The notes under the pieces: generated by a model
Databases searched by the model: none
Told to the model about the DNA's origin: nothing
The model's input: the letters and a program-made list of their open reading frames with translations, nothing else
Position numbers and translations under genes: made by a program
Origin: JABWBD01 sp040768665
GTDB lineage: Bacteria > Planctomycetota > Planctomycetia > Pirellulales > Thermoguttaceae
Direction of reading: 5' to 3'
Assembly: GCA_040768665.1 (NCBI GenBank)
Contig: JAXGMN010000055.1
Span: 18,701 to 82,700, forward strand
Length of the DNA stretch: 64,000 nt
Part shown: piece by piece, positions 32,206-41,189 of the stretch
Position numbering within the stretch: the stretch's first letter is position 1
Layout of the letters: the number at the start of each line of letters is the position of its first letter

Positions 32206-33537
32206 ATGTGGGAAAAAATCAGTGCGCTTATTCGTTCAACGAATCGCAGCTACCGCATCAAGGGTTGGACCAGCTTGCGGACCGCATGGGCCGAGAAGCA
32301 CTGGGTCCCCACGGCCGAGCAACTCGAGCAACTCAACCGTTGGCGCAGTGAGGAGGAAGACGACGGTGTATGGCGTCTGGCGGTCGACGTCCTCTTGGGG
32401 TTGCTGCCGGCTACGGCATTCGCCCCCTCAGCCGCGCCGCAGGCCCAGAAGCCGCGCCGTCGACGGGCCTACCTCGCGGACTGGCTATGGGACCCTTTCC
32501 GCCGCAGCGCGATCGCCGCGGGCGTCTCGGATCCCGGCTTGCGGCGCGACGCAGACGCCTTGATCGTGCTCGCCCGGTGCCTCTCGCACGAGAAATACAA
32601 ACGCACCGAGTTTCTACAATTTCCCTCGGCCGATCCCCAATGGAGCAAGATTCTCTGTCAGAAACGCCTTGCCGGCATCTGCCTCGTCGGGCGGCTGGGA
32701 CTGTTCGGCGAGGAAGCGGTAAGCCGATTGAGCATGCCCGATGCTCGCTTTAGCTTTCTGATCCATCAACGCCCCAAAGACACCGTGCCCGGACAACTCC
32801 ATCGCGACTACTACTGTCTCCGCGAAAACCTCGGGGACGGCACACCACGTTACTACCGGACCAAAGACGAGCACGGCACACGCACCGACTTCGGCCTGGT
32901 ACAACGCTACGTGGTATTTGACGGCATCGGGCACGTCGTCGTCGTGGTCTGCGCGGGCGGCTCCTCGCTGGGCACATACGGCGCGGTCCAGTGGGCGGCC
33001 GACCGCCTCTTCCTGCCCACCCACCCCTATAGCAAACCGATTCCCACGCCTCCCCATCTGGGGCCGAACAGCCGCCTCGAGGCGTTGCTCGACGTGAGGG
33101 CCGATCTCGGTCACTCCCCCTGGCCCCTCTCCCACCTCGAGTTGCGCAGCCTCTATGTCGACCAATTCATCTGGTCGACCGATCTGCGGCAATGGCGCAG
33201 CGACGCGCCCAAACAGATCACCCTGGTCCTCAAGAACGGCGATCCCGACCGACCGCTGCGCGTGCTCTTCAACGGAAAGAAGGTCACCGCGACGCCGGCC
33301 GGCCAGGCCTTCCATCTGCTGGTACGCCTCTGCCAGGTTGCTGCTGAGAGCCCCACCGGCGTCGTGGATGTCGCACGATTGGCCGAAGACGAGTGGATCT
33401 GGTCCGGCAAGCGCATCGACGAGACGACGGCCCGCCGCAACCTTTCCCTGCTCAAGTTTCGACATCTCCACGACGCGCTTTCGCTGGGCGACGAAGTCCG
33501 CCTTCATGCTCACGTGGTGATTCGCCCCAACGAGTAG
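32206..33537 (+). CDS. Unknown protein with possible C-terminal winged helix, divergent from the operon
   Basis: 443 residues. The N-terminal 120 are helical and basic; the middle (about 170-310) is alpha/beta with VVFDGIGHVVVVVCAGGSSLGTYGA. The last 110 residues (VTATPAGQAFHLLVRLCQ, VDVARLAEDEWIWSG, TARRNLSLLKFRHLHDAL) look like an OmpR-type winged helix by pattern. I recognise no family. GGAGG sits about 9 nt before ATG 32206; an in-frame start at 32038 has none. Shared promoter region and operator suggest it belongs to the same regulon as the conjugation operon, perhaps as a sensor. Confidence 0.75.
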   Translation: MWEKISALIRSTNRSYRIKGWTSLRTAWAEKHWVPTAEQLEQLNRWRSEEEDDGVWRLAVDVLLGLLPATAFAPSAAPQAQKPRRRRAYLADWLWDPFRRSAIAAGVSDPGLRRDADALIVLARCLSHEKYKRTEFLQFPSADPQWSKILCQKRLAGICLVGRLGLFGEEAVSRLSMPDARFSFLIHQRPKDTVPGQLHRDYYCLRENLGDGTPRYYRTKDEHGTRTDFGLVQRYVVFDGIGHVVVVVCAGGSSLGTYGAVQWAADRLFLPTHPYSKPIPTPPHLGPNSRLEALLDVRADLGHSPWPLSHLELRSLYVDQFIWSTDLRQWRSDAPKQITLVLKNGDPDRPLRVLFNGKKVTATPAGQAFHLLVRLCQVAAESPTGVVDVARLAEDEWIWSGKRIDETTARRNLSLLKFRHLHDALSLGDEVRLHAHVVIRPNE

Positions 33538-33744
33538 GCCCCGCTGGCCGAGTCTTGCCGAGCGGGATCTCTACCCCACAAGCGGTCTTCCGCCCCCGCC
33601 GTTGCTCCCATCGCCCCGCGCATTCTGGCGGCGATGTACTCGGCGTCACCGTTCATGGGTGGAAAGGTGGAAACCGGCCCATGTCTTGGGCCAGCCTCTG
33701 CAGCGGTAAGGTGCCGATCAATAATTAGTTGGTCAATGATTGTA

Positions 33745-33764
33745 GGGTGGATTTAAATCCACCC
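33745..33764 (+). terminator. Palindromic terminator
   Basis: GGGTGGATTTAAATCCACCC is a perfect 20-nt palindrome followed by TTCTTTCTT. It would fold into a stem with a small AU loop plus a T-rich tail and end transcription of the gene stopping at 33537. Confidence 0.7.
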
Positions 33765-33878
33765 TTCTTTCTTGCGGCAGAGTAAGATGCGCTCCACAGC
33801 GAATTGCACAGCTAATTCCTGAACAGCGCCTCAGACCTTTGGCTCCTTCGGCCGAGGAAATTCTCAGAACGACACCTC

Positions 33879-33906
33879 TTTCACGATATTTCTATTTCGG
33901 TACAAT
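33879..33906 (+). promoter_or_regulatory. LysR promoter with operator half-site over the -10
   Basis: A plausible -35 (TTTCAC, 33879-33884), 16 nt, and -10 TACAAT (33901-33906). TATTTCGGTA (33893-33902) overlaps the -10 and is the exact reverse complement of TACCGAAATA at 31994-32003 in front of the conjugation operon. Position over the -10 fits negative autoregulation, common in LysR regulators. Confidence 0.6.
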
Positions 33907-33974
33907 AGATCCCTTTCCTGCGGCCTTCGAACGGAGATAACCGCCGCGATTTTGTTCATGGAGGTTTTGCGTCG

Positions 33975-34946
33975 ATGCCCCGACCGACAAGCTTATCGCT
34001 CGACCTGTTGCAGACGTTCATTCTCTTAGTGGAACAGGGGGGCGACGCGGCCAAGACTGCCGAACTGCTCGGCATCAATCAGCCCAGCATGTCCAAGCGG
34101 CTCAAGTATTTCCAGCACGCCGGCACCGTGCTCAATCGCCCCTGGCTGACCCGCGAGGGCAAAACCTGGACGCTCACCGAAGAGGGCCAACGCGTCTGGG
34201 CGGGAGTCAAGGACCTGGTCTATCGCTACGACCAGTTGGTCTACTACCTCTCAGAGACCGGGCAGCCAGACCTCCGCTTCGCCTGTGGTCAGCAAGCGGC
34301 GGTTGGTTTCGTTCGCGAAGCGCTGCGGCAATTCCGCAGCAAGTATCCGGACGCGAAATTCCTGGTCTCCACCCCCCGCGGCCGCGCCCGCATCGAGGGC
34401 GTAGCCAACGGGCTGTTCGACCTGGCGGTGGTCACTCACCATCCGGACGACATTGCTGCAATCGCCCGGCGCGCCCTGCACGTCGAGACGATTGCCCGAG
34501 ACCGTCTGGCGCTGGTCTGCGCCGCAAAAACCCCATGGACGTCGGCCTTGGAGCGGCTTCCCAAAACCAAGGTTTCGGCCGAGGCCATGACGTCCTTTCC
34601 CCTCATCCTGCCCGAGCCGGATGCCGGAATTCGCATCGTCCTCGACGACATTCTTCGAGCCCAGGGCGTCCTCCGCCAACTCGATCTTCGCATGGAGATC
34701 GGCGGCTGGCAGGCGATCCTGGCCTACGTCCTCGACGGGGTCGGTGTCGGCGTGATCAGCGAAGCCGCGGTCCCCAAAGACTCCCCGGCGGTCGTCCGTT
34801 TTCTCGACCCGTCGGTCTTTCCTCCCACGGAAGTCCGCCTCATCAGCCGCCACCGCTTCGACGCTCCTGAAGTCCCCGATCTCTCGCCGTTGGCACTCTC
34901 GTTCGCGCAGGTTCTTAAGCAAACCGCACCGAAACGTCCCGCATAG
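33975..34946 (+). CDS. LysR-type transcriptional regulator
   Basis: 323 residues. The N-terminal winged helix is complete (LDLLQTFILLVEQGGDAAKTAELLGINQPSMSKRLKYFQ, then TLTEEGQRVW), with the LysR S-x-S-x-x-I-like pattern of the recognition helix modified to INQPSMSKRLK. The periplasmic-binding-like effector domain spans about 95-310 (LRFACGQQAAVGFVREALRQFR, FDLAVVTHH, YVLDGVGVGVISE). Effector unknown. Its promoter shares a 10-nt motif with the operon promoter, so it is the best candidate regulator of the conjugation operon. The UroD-like genes follow in the same direction 46 nt downstream and could also be targets. Confidence 0.93.
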   Translation: MPRPTSLSLDLLQTFILLVEQGGDAAKTAELLGINQPSMSKRLKYFQHAGTVLNRPWLTREGKTWTLTEEGQRVWAGVKDLVYRYDQLVYYLSETGQPDLRFACGQQAAVGFVREALRQFRSKYPDAKFLVSTPRGRARIEGVANGLFDLAVVTHHPDDIAAIARRALHVETIARDRLALVCAAKTPWTSALERLPKTKVSAEAMTSFPLILPEPDAGIRIVLDDILRAQGVLRQLDLRMEIGGWQAILAYVLDGVGVGVISEAAVPKDSPAVVRFLDPSVFPPTEVRLISRHRFDAPEVPDLSPLALSFAQVLKQTAPKRPA

Positions 34947-34992
34947 CGCCGAAGTTCAACCTTTGTCCTGGAGACGATCGGAGACGACCGGT

Positions 34993-35985
34993 ATGTCCAT
35001 GGCCTCTGCAGAACGTGTGCGGCGGGCGATTGCGTTCACCCGCCCGGATCGGGTGCCGGTCGTCTTCTGGAACCGCGACCAGACTGCCGGCGACGTGATG
35101 CTTTACCACCTTGCACTCGGCGCCCCGGGCGACGGCTCGGTCAACGCCTGGGACTGGTCGCTGAACGAATGGGGCTACCGGCTGGTGAAATCCGGCGACG
35201 GCACGATGGGGCATCCCGTCGAGCCGGTTTATTGCGAGTTGCCGCGCGCGGAGGAGATTCGAGTGCCGGCGTTGCGCGAGGAAGAACGGATGTCGGCCGT
35301 GCCGGCGTTCCTCGATCTGTGCGGTGACCGCTATCGTCTTGCCAGCTTCGATCTGAGCGGCTTCACCGTTTACACGCTCCTGCGCGGGTTCGAGAACGCA
35401 ATGCAGGACTTCCTGTTGGATCCGGCCGGCTTCGCGGCCTTGGTGGACAAGATCGTAGACTTCGAGTGCGACCTGATGCGGATGGCGGCGCGCCACGGCT
35501 TCCACGGGATTCATTTCGCCGACGACTGGGGCACGCAATCGGGCATGATGATCTCGCCGCAGTTGTGGCGGGCGCTATTCAAGCCTCGATACGCCCGCCA
35601 GTTTGCTTTGGCGCACGACCTGGGGCTGCACGCCTGGTATCACTGCTGCGGCGAGTTTCTCCCCATCATGAAAGACTTCCACGAAATCGGCGTAGACGTG
35701 CTCAACATCGCGCAACCCAACGTCAATGACATCGCCGAAGTCGGGCGCCGCCTCTGCGGCCGGCAATGCTTCATGATGCCGATCAGCTATCAGACCGTCT
35801 CCATCAGCGGCACGCCGGAGGATATCTACGCGGAGGCGGAGAGGCTTCATCGCCTGCTCGGCGCGCCGGACGGGGGCTTCATCGGCTACGTCGAGGAGTA
35901 CGGCGTGATGGGCATGTCGGAATGCAACTACGGCGCATGCGGCGAGGCTTTTCGCCGCTTGCGCGTCGGAGACAACCCATCATGA
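34993..35985 (+). CDS. UroD-like methyltransferase/decarboxylase-fold protein 1
   Basis: 330 residues, uroporphyrinogen-decarboxylase fold as in corrinoid-dependent methyltransferases (MtaA/MtbA type). Seen: RRAIAFTRPDRVPVVFW at the start, GIHFADDWGTQSGMMISPQLWRALFKPRYARQ and LGLHAWYHCCGEF, where His and Cys-Cys residues suit zinc binding, and DVLNIAQPNVNDI. The classical haem-pathway UroD lacks such His-Cys-Cys motifs, so a role in methyl transfer or catabolism is more likely. GGAG precedes ATG 34993 by 9 nt. The next homologue overlaps its stop (ATGA). Confidence 0.82.
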   Translation: MSMASAERVRRAIAFTRPDRVPVVFWNRDQTAGDVMLYHLALGAPGDGSVNAWDWSLNEWGYRLVKSGDGTMGHPVEPVYCELPRAEEIRVPALREEERMSAVPAFLDLCGDRYRLASFDLSGFTVYTLLRGFENAMQDFLLDPAGFAALVDKIVDFECDLMRMAARHGFHGIHFADDWGTQSGMMISPQLWRALFKPRYARQFALAHDLGLHAWYHCCGEFLPIMKDFHEIGVDVLNIAQPNVNDIAEVGRRLCGRQCFMMPISYQTVSISGTPEDIYAEAERLHRLLGAPDGGFIGYVEEYGVMGMSECNYGACGEAFRRLRVGDNPS

Positions 35986-37013
35986 CCATGACTTCTCGAG
36001 AACGAGTTCTGGCGGCACTGCGGCATGAGCAGCCGGACCGAACGCCGTGCGATTTCTGGGCCGAGCCACCGGCGATGAAACGGCTGTTCGATCACGTCGG
36101 CCACGGCGACAAGGATCGCCTGCTCGACGCGCTCGGCGTGGATGTGCGGCATCTGGAAGCGCCCGCGCCGCCGGAGCGCCCGGTGAGCGACGGCTTGTTC
36201 CAGAACTTCTGGGGCGAACGCTACGTCTATCGGCAGACGCCCTGGGGGCCGATGCGAGAGGATGCCAAGGGTGCGCTGGCCGGAGCGAACCGTTTCGCGG
36301 AGCTGGAGGCATTCCCGTGGCCGTCGCCCGACTGTCTCGACCGAGCCCAACTCAAGACGCAGTGCAGACGCTACGAGAACCATGCGCTGCTCTACGGCTT
36401 CGCCGACATCTGGCAGCGTCCGGGGTTGGTGCGCGGCTGGGAAAACATGTTCCTCGACATGGCCCAGAGGCCGCAGTGGGCGCATTTTCTAAGCCGCAAG
36501 TTCACCGATTTCTACCGGGAAGACTACACGCGTGCGGCGGAGCTCACCGACGGTCGGATCGATCTGTATCTGGTCATCAGCGATCTCGGCACGCAGCGCG
36601 GGCCGCTCATTTCAACGGCCATGTTCCGCGAGTTCGTCGCTCCGTACCTGGAGGAAATGACGGACTTGATTCACCGGCTCGGCGGCCGCGCGCTGTTCCA
36701 CAGTTGCGGTACCATCTGGCCTTTCCTCCCGGAGTTGATCGCGTGCGGCGTGGATGTGCTCGATCCGATTCAACCGACCTGCCCGGAAATGCAGCCGGCA
36801 AGCCTGAAAGGCACGTTTGGCGGCCGACTTTGCTTCCACGGCGGCATCGACATGCAGAATCTCCTGCCGACGGCCACGCCCACCGAGATCGCGGCCGAGG
36901 TGCGGCGCTATTGCGAGGTGCTCGGCAACGGCGGCGGCTACATCCTCGGTCCCGCTCACCTGTTCCAGCCCGACGTGCCGCCGGAAAACGTGCTTGCCGT
37001 CTATCAACATTGA
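35982..37013 (+). CDS. UroD-like methyltransferase/decarboxylase-fold protein 2
   Basis: 343 residues, paralogous to the preceding gene and translationally coupled by ATGA. Family features: SRERVLAALRHEQPDRTPCDFWAEP, YLVISDLGTQRGPLISTAMFREFVAPY, GGRALFHSCGTIWPFLPELIACGVDVLDPIQP (HSCG, metal-ligand candidate) and GGYILGPAHLFQPDVPPENV. Paired UroD-like proteins of this kind are common in planctomycetes beside sugar or one-carbon catabolic genes. No corrinoid protein is adjacent, so the substrate stays open. Confidence 0.82.
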   Translation: MTMTSRERVLAALRHEQPDRTPCDFWAEPPAMKRLFDHVGHGDKDRLLDALGVDVRHLEAPAPPERPVSDGLFQNFWGERYVYRQTPWGPMREDAKGALAGANRFAELEAFPWPSPDCLDRAQLKTQCRRYENHALLYGFADIWQRPGLVRGWENMFLDMAQRPQWAHFLSRKFTDFYREDYTRAAELTDGRIDLYLVISDLGTQRGPLISTAMFREFVAPYLEEMTDLIHRLGGRALFHSCGTIWPFLPELIACGVDVLDPIQPTCPEMQPASLKGTFGGRLCFHGGIDMQNLLPTATPTEIAAEVRRYCEVLGNGGGYILGPAHLFQPDVPPENVLAVYQH

Positions 37014-37076
37014 CCTGCCAGCCGCTGCTCTCCCCGAAGGTGCGCAACCCGCACTGGCTCTGCTATTCGCAAATTC

Positions 37077-38048
37077 TCAGACGAACTTCGTGATGCCGGG
37101 GATCGGCAGGGGAGGAAGGTCGAGCTTCATCTTCCAGTCGAGGCTGGGCGGCATGAGGTTCTGCTGGGAGTTCGCCATCATTTCCCATGTGACCTGCTCG
37201 CCGGTGTGGGCCGACTCGCGTGCCATGAGAGCCATATGGTTGCTCTTGAGCATGGAATCGCCGTCGTTGGGTGGATTGCCCGCCCGGAGCGCCTTGAACA
37301 ATTCGTCGTGCTCGATCTGGTGCATGGCCCGCGGGCGGCCTCGGTAGGACCACTCGGAGGCGCCGCTGATTTTGGCGTCGGACCAGGTGAGGCTGCAGCG
37401 GCCTTTGCTGCCGACAATCTCGAGGCGAAACTCGTTGTGGCAGCCGCTCCAGCCGCGGATCTTGAAGACAGCCAGGAGGCCGTCGGCATATTCGAACGTC
37501 GCGTCGTAGTGGTCGTAGATGTTGCCGTACTCGGGGATCTGGCGTCCGCCGGAAGCGACCACCTTCACCGGCGGGACCTCGCGCTGGATCCAGGCGATCT
37601 TGTCCACCTGGTGCAGGCCGAGATCCATCATGTAGCCGCCGGAGAGCCAGAAGAAGTTGTACCAATTGCGGAGTTGCCATTCGAGGTCCGACTCGCCCTC
37701 GGCTCGCTGGCCGGCAGTGGCCGCAAGCAGGCCGTACTTGCCCCAACCGCCGCCGATCCGCACGACATAAATCGACAGAACATCGCCGATCGCGCCGTCG
37801 TGGACGCGCTGGAACGCTTCCTGGTGCGGCGGATGGAATCGGAAGCACAGCCCGGAGCGGATGGCCAAGCCTTTCTTCTTGGCCAACTGAACGCTTTCGA
37901 GCATCGACCGCTGTGCGGTGCCGTCGGTGGCGAACGATTTCTCAGCGAAGATATGCTTGCCGGCCTCGACCGCGGCCCGCATGTGCATGGAACGAAACGC
38001 GGGCGGCGTGGCGAGCAGCACAATATCGACTGAGGTTTGCCATCGCAT
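37077..38048 (-). pseudogene. Gfo/Idh/MocA oxidoreductase, 5' truncated
   Basis: 323 residues that begin in the middle of the Rossmann fold: VDIVLLATPPAFRSMHMRAAVEAGKHIFAEKSFATD is normally residues about 80-115, and the GxGxxG dinucleotide loop is missing. The remainder is intact and well conserved (GLCFRFHPPHQEAF, GGYMMDLGLHQVDKIAW, ATFEYADGLLAVFKIRG). Sequence upstream of 38048 shows no in-frame Rossmann start. It is either a recent 5' deletion or a frameshift near 38045, where another frame reads ALADAMANLS. Unlikely to bind NAD(P). Confidence 0.75.
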
Positions 38049-38434
38049 CCGCGAGCGCTGACCCTATCTTAGCAAGCCGGTTTCAACGCTTCCAGTTGGA
38101 CGAGGTTTGCCGCCGCTGATTCGGTTCCGGCGACGCGGGTGCTTCGAATGTGCGAAGCGAGCTCCGGTCGGAAGACGGCGGCAAACATGAAGGCGGGGGG
38201 TAAGGCGGGCGGGGGCGCGCGGAGGGTTGGCAGGAGTCTTGTGTCCATGTGAGTTGTCAATACCGAGGACCTGCCCTCTTCTCTTCCGCCCCGTGAGCGG
38301 TTACCGTCTACAGAGGTTGGATGGAAACCAAGAATGTCCGCTTCCCCGATCGTGTGGAAACCGATTTCCCGTCCGCCGTCACGCAATGCCCGTGGCAGTT
38401 GCGAACGGGAATACGATTGATGGAGAACATAAGA
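38049..38434. other. Intergenic region
   Basis: About 385 nt between the truncated oxidoreductase and the PHP protein. A minus-strand open stretch (FMFAAVFRPELASHIRSTRV...) with planctomycete-like codon use may be another gene relic; nothing recognisable. The leader of the next gene (GGAGAAC at 38423) is at its end. Confidence 0.35.
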
Positions 38435-39997
38435 ATGGAAAGAAGAACTTTCTTGCAGAGCGGCGCCATGTCCGGAGTCGGTATGGCGCTCGGTGGGATG
38501 CAGGAGGCTGCTCGTGCACAGCAACCTGCCGCTACGGTCAAGACCGGAAAGATCCGCGGTATCTTCGTTGTCGCCCCAAGCACGGTCGAGGTGGGAAAGG
38601 AATTCGATGTTTCGTTGAAGATGCTGACCGACCCGTTCCATGTGCGTCTGAACGCCTTCACCCGCGGTTATCCCACGGTATCGAGTTCGACGAGCTTCTC
38701 TTTTCGCTTCTTTGAGGGCGATGGGAGACCGGAATGGCATTACCGAAGCGAGGTCCCGGACCGTTGGCGCGGGACCCTGCAGATCTCCAGCGATTCGGAT
38801 TACCGCGGGCCCTCTTCGATCTGTTTTGCCGACGTTCCCGGACCCTATCCGCACGATGGCCGGCCGATCGGCAAGGTCGGCCCGATCCAGTTCACACGTC
38901 CCGGCGTCCATTTTGTCACGTTCCGCGATCCGAAGAGTGGTGCCCAGCAGACCAGCAATCCGATTCACGTGATGTCCGAAGAGCCGGCGGAAAGCCTCTA
39001 CTGGGGCGATATTCACGGGCACACGCTGCTCACCGACGGAGTGCGTTCGCCGGAGGAGTACTACTATTTTGGCCGGGACGAAGCGTTTCTGGACATTTGC
39101 GCCTTGAGCGACCATCCCGAGTTCTACCTCACCGATCCCATGTGGAACTATCTGACTGAGGTGACCAACGCGTTCAATGAGCCCGGCCGTTTCGTGACGC
39201 TTCAGGCATTCGAATGGACCCAGCATCGCTTGGGGCACCGATGCCTCTATTTTCCGTCCGACAGGGTTCCTTGCATTCGATCAGACGACCCAAAATACAA
39301 CACCGTTGAAGCGATGTACCGCTTCGCCAAGGAGCATGGAGGCATTGCGATCCCGCATCACCCGGCAACCAAGCAGTTTCCCCTTGTCTGGTCGGACACC
39401 ATGGATACCGAAATAGAACGGCTGGTCGAGGTCTATTCTCTCTGGGGAACAAGTGAGCGCCCGGTGGGACCTGAGCACTTCCGCACCATCCACCGCGGGG
39501 AGAATCCTGGAAGTTTTTACGTCGATGCCATGGAAAAGGGATTGAAGCTCGGGCTCATCGCATCTTCCGACATGCATATCGGCCAGCCGGGACACGCCCT
39601 GTCTTTTCGGCAAGGCAAGAGGGTGTATGGCGGCTTGATGGGTATCTGGGCGGATAAACTCGACCGGGCCAGCGTCTTTGACGCCATGTGGAACCGCCGC
39701 GTGTATGGCACGACCGGAACCCGGACGATCCTCCAGTTCAGCATGGGCGACCGGCCGATGGGATCGACCATCGAACCGTCCGCGTCAGTGCCGGTGAGGG
39801 TGCATGCCGTTGCCGAGTCGCCGATCATCCGCGCCGAAATCGTCTACAACGGCGACGTTTATAAAAAAAGCGAGCCGAACGAGAACGAGTTGACGTGGGA
39901 GTTCGCCGAGAATGCCCGGCGAGGGTCGTATTATGTGCGAATCATGAGGGAAGACGCCGAGGAAGCCTGGTCGAGCCCGGTCTGGGTGGAAGGCTGA
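38435..39997 (+). CDS. Secreted PHP-type metallohydrolase (DUF3604-like)
   Basis: 520 residues. A Tat-like leader (MERRTFLQSGAMSG...ARAQQ), then a beta domain (about 30-180), then a PHP domain: YWGDIHGHTLLTDGVRSPEEYYYFGRDE, ICALSDHPEF, AKEHGGIAIPHHPATKQ and LIASSDMHIGQPGH supply the His/Asp metal ligands. PHP enzymes are phosphoesterases or related hydrolases; the activity of this secreted branch is unknown. ATG 38435 has GGAG 9 nt upstream; ATG 38420 is the alternative. It sits alone on the plus strand. Confidence 0.8.
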   Translation: MERRTFLQSGAMSGVGMALGGMQEAARAQQPAATVKTGKIRGIFVVAPSTVEVGKEFDVSLKMLTDPFHVRLNAFTRGYPTVSSSTSFSFRFFEGDGRPEWHYRSEVPDRWRGTLQISSDSDYRGPSSICFADVPGPYPHDGRPIGKVGPIQFTRPGVHFVTFRDPKSGAQQTSNPIHVMSEEPAESLYWGDIHGHTLLTDGVRSPEEYYYFGRDEAFLDICALSDHPEFYLTDPMWNYLTEVTNAFNEPGRFVTLQAFEWTQHRLGHRCLYFPSDRVPCIRSDDPKYNTVEAMYRFAKEHGGIAIPHHPATKQFPLVWSDTMDTEIERLVEVYSLWGTSERPVGPEHFRTIHRGENPGSFYVDAMEKGLKLGLIASSDMHIGQPGHALSFRQGKRVYGGLMGIWADKLDRASVFDAMWNRRVYGTTGTRTILQFSMGDRPMGSTIEPSASVPVRVHAVAESPIIRAEIVYNGDVYKKSEPNENELTWEFAENARRGSYYVRIMREDAEEAWSSPVWVEG

Positions 39998-40027
39998 TCA
40001 CGCGAGTGAGGGTCTTGGGATGACGCT

Positions 40028-40435
40028 TCAAACTCGGTTCTTCGATGCACGGCTCTCGGCGAGAAGCCGTTGCAGTTTGTCCTTCAAAGTGGGGAAGTCG
40101 ACCGGTTTTGTCAGGAACGCCGAGACCGGCAGCCAATCGCGATGGATGTCCTTTTCGCCGAACCCGAGCGGAAACTGTTCGTTCAACGCCGTGAGCATCA
40201 GGACCGGCAGCCGCGGATGGATTCTCCCGACCTGGCGAGCCAGTTCGAACCCGTTGCTTGGATTCTCCGGAAACATGACGTCCAGAATCAGGGCGTCGGG
40301 AAGGCGTTCCCGGAGCAGGCCGGTTACGGCGTCGGGTTCGGTTTCCACGCGGGTCTCGTACCCATCCTCGCCCAGGACCGTCGCAATGGTCTGCGCGAAG
40401 TCGGCATCATCATCGACAATCAGCACGTACGTCAT
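40028..40435 (-). CDS. Stand-alone response-regulator receiver
   Basis: 135 residues. VLIVDDDADF (D8-D10), ALILDVMFPENPSNGFE with phosphoacceptor Asp52, VLMLTALNE and FLTKPVDF give a complete receiver. There is no output domain. The insert after the phosphosite (MFPENPSNG) and the loop LGFGEKDIHRDWLPV are typical of receivers in planctomycete hybrid systems. Partner kinase not visible; the next gene upstream on the same strand is a GNAT protein, 34 nt away. Confidence 0.88.
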   Translation of the reverse strand: MTYVLIVDDDADFAQTIATVLGEDGYETRVETEPDAVTGLLRERLPDALILDVMFPENPSNGFELARQVGRIHPRLPVLMLTALNEQFPLGFGEKDIHRDWLPVSAFLTKPVDFPTLKDKLQRLLAESRASKNRV

Positions 40436-40469
40436 ATCCTGTCTCCTACTCTATGAAATAGCCGGGCTC

Positions 40470-41144
40470 TCAGCCTCCACCAAGTTCCTCGTAGCGGATC
40501 TCGAAACACTCGGTGCACAGTTGCTCCCCGTCCAAGGCAAGCGCCATCAGCACCGGAACTCCGCAGAGGGCGCAACGCTGCTGTTCGCGTGCCGCGGGGC
40601 GGAAGCTCATCAGCAGCAGGTCGTGCGTTACGCCATGGGCATCGACGGCGTGGTCGCGCAGGACCGCTTCCTCCTCGAACCCCAGCCGCTTGAAGAGGTG
40701 CTGAGCCTTGGTTTGCTCGGGAGTCATGCGGGCAACAACTTTTCGGACGCCCTCGCGCTGGGCCATCTCGAACACCAATTCGAGCAAGAGGCGGCCGATG
40801 CCGAGACCGCGCGCCGAAGAGGCGACGACCACGCGAAGCTCGGCGACATGGCGCGTCCAGGGCACGCGTCCGCGGTCGAAGGTAGCATAGCCCACGATGG
40901 CGTCCTGCTGCCGCGCGACGATCGTGACCATGACGCCCTGCGCCACCGCTTCGATCCATCGATCCACCTCGAGCGGGTCCGAAATGTCTCGCTCGAGGAA
41001 GAGCAAGTCGTTCTGCGGAAGCGAGCGGGCAAAGGCAATGATCGGCTCTCGGCTGGCTGCGTCCAACAGGCTGACGAGGACTGCACCGCTGCGAAGGCGC
41101 GCTTTCAAGGGAAGCTTGTGCTTGGGTTCGGTGGGCGTCTGCAT
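40470..41144 (-). CDS. GNAT acetyltransferase with C-terminal zinc ribbon
   Basis: 224 residues. The GNAT domain occupies about 40-180 with the acetyl-CoA loop RGLGIG (112-117) after the strand AELRVVVASS. A 30-residue C-terminal appendage with C191-x2-C194 and C210-x2-C213 forms a four-Cys zinc knuckle. The Rrf2 gene lies just upstream on the same strand and the receiver downstream, so a stress-response unit is possible. Substrate unknown. Confidence 0.85.
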   Translation of the reverse strand: MQTPTEPKHKLPLKARLRSGAVLVSLLDAASREPIIAFARSLPQNDLLFLERDISDPLEVDRWIEAVAQGVMVTIVARQQDAIVGYATFDRGRVPWTRHVAELRVVVASSARGLGIGRLLLELVFEMAQREGVRKVVARMTPEQTKAQHLFKRLGFEEEAVLRDHAVDAHGVTHDLLLMSFRPAAREQQRCALCGVPVLMALALDGEQLCTECFEIRYEELGGG

Positions 41145-41189
41145 GGCATTCTCCCGAAGACTTTTTATCTTCAGCCTTAAGCTCGTTGA

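Larger units (their letters stand above)
33538..33974. other. Intergenic region upstream of LysR gene
   Basis: About 440 nt with no gene seen. It holds a fragment of a GC-rich repeat (TGCCGAGCGGGAT near 33557), the palindromic terminator at 33745-33764 and the LysR promoter at about 33879-33906. Confidence 0.5.

Noticed and set aside
34993..37013. Haem-pathway uroporphyrinogen decarboxylase (hemE)
   Set aside because: Tandem paralogues with His/Cys metal motifs and no haem genes nearby; they match the broader UroD-like methyltransferase group.
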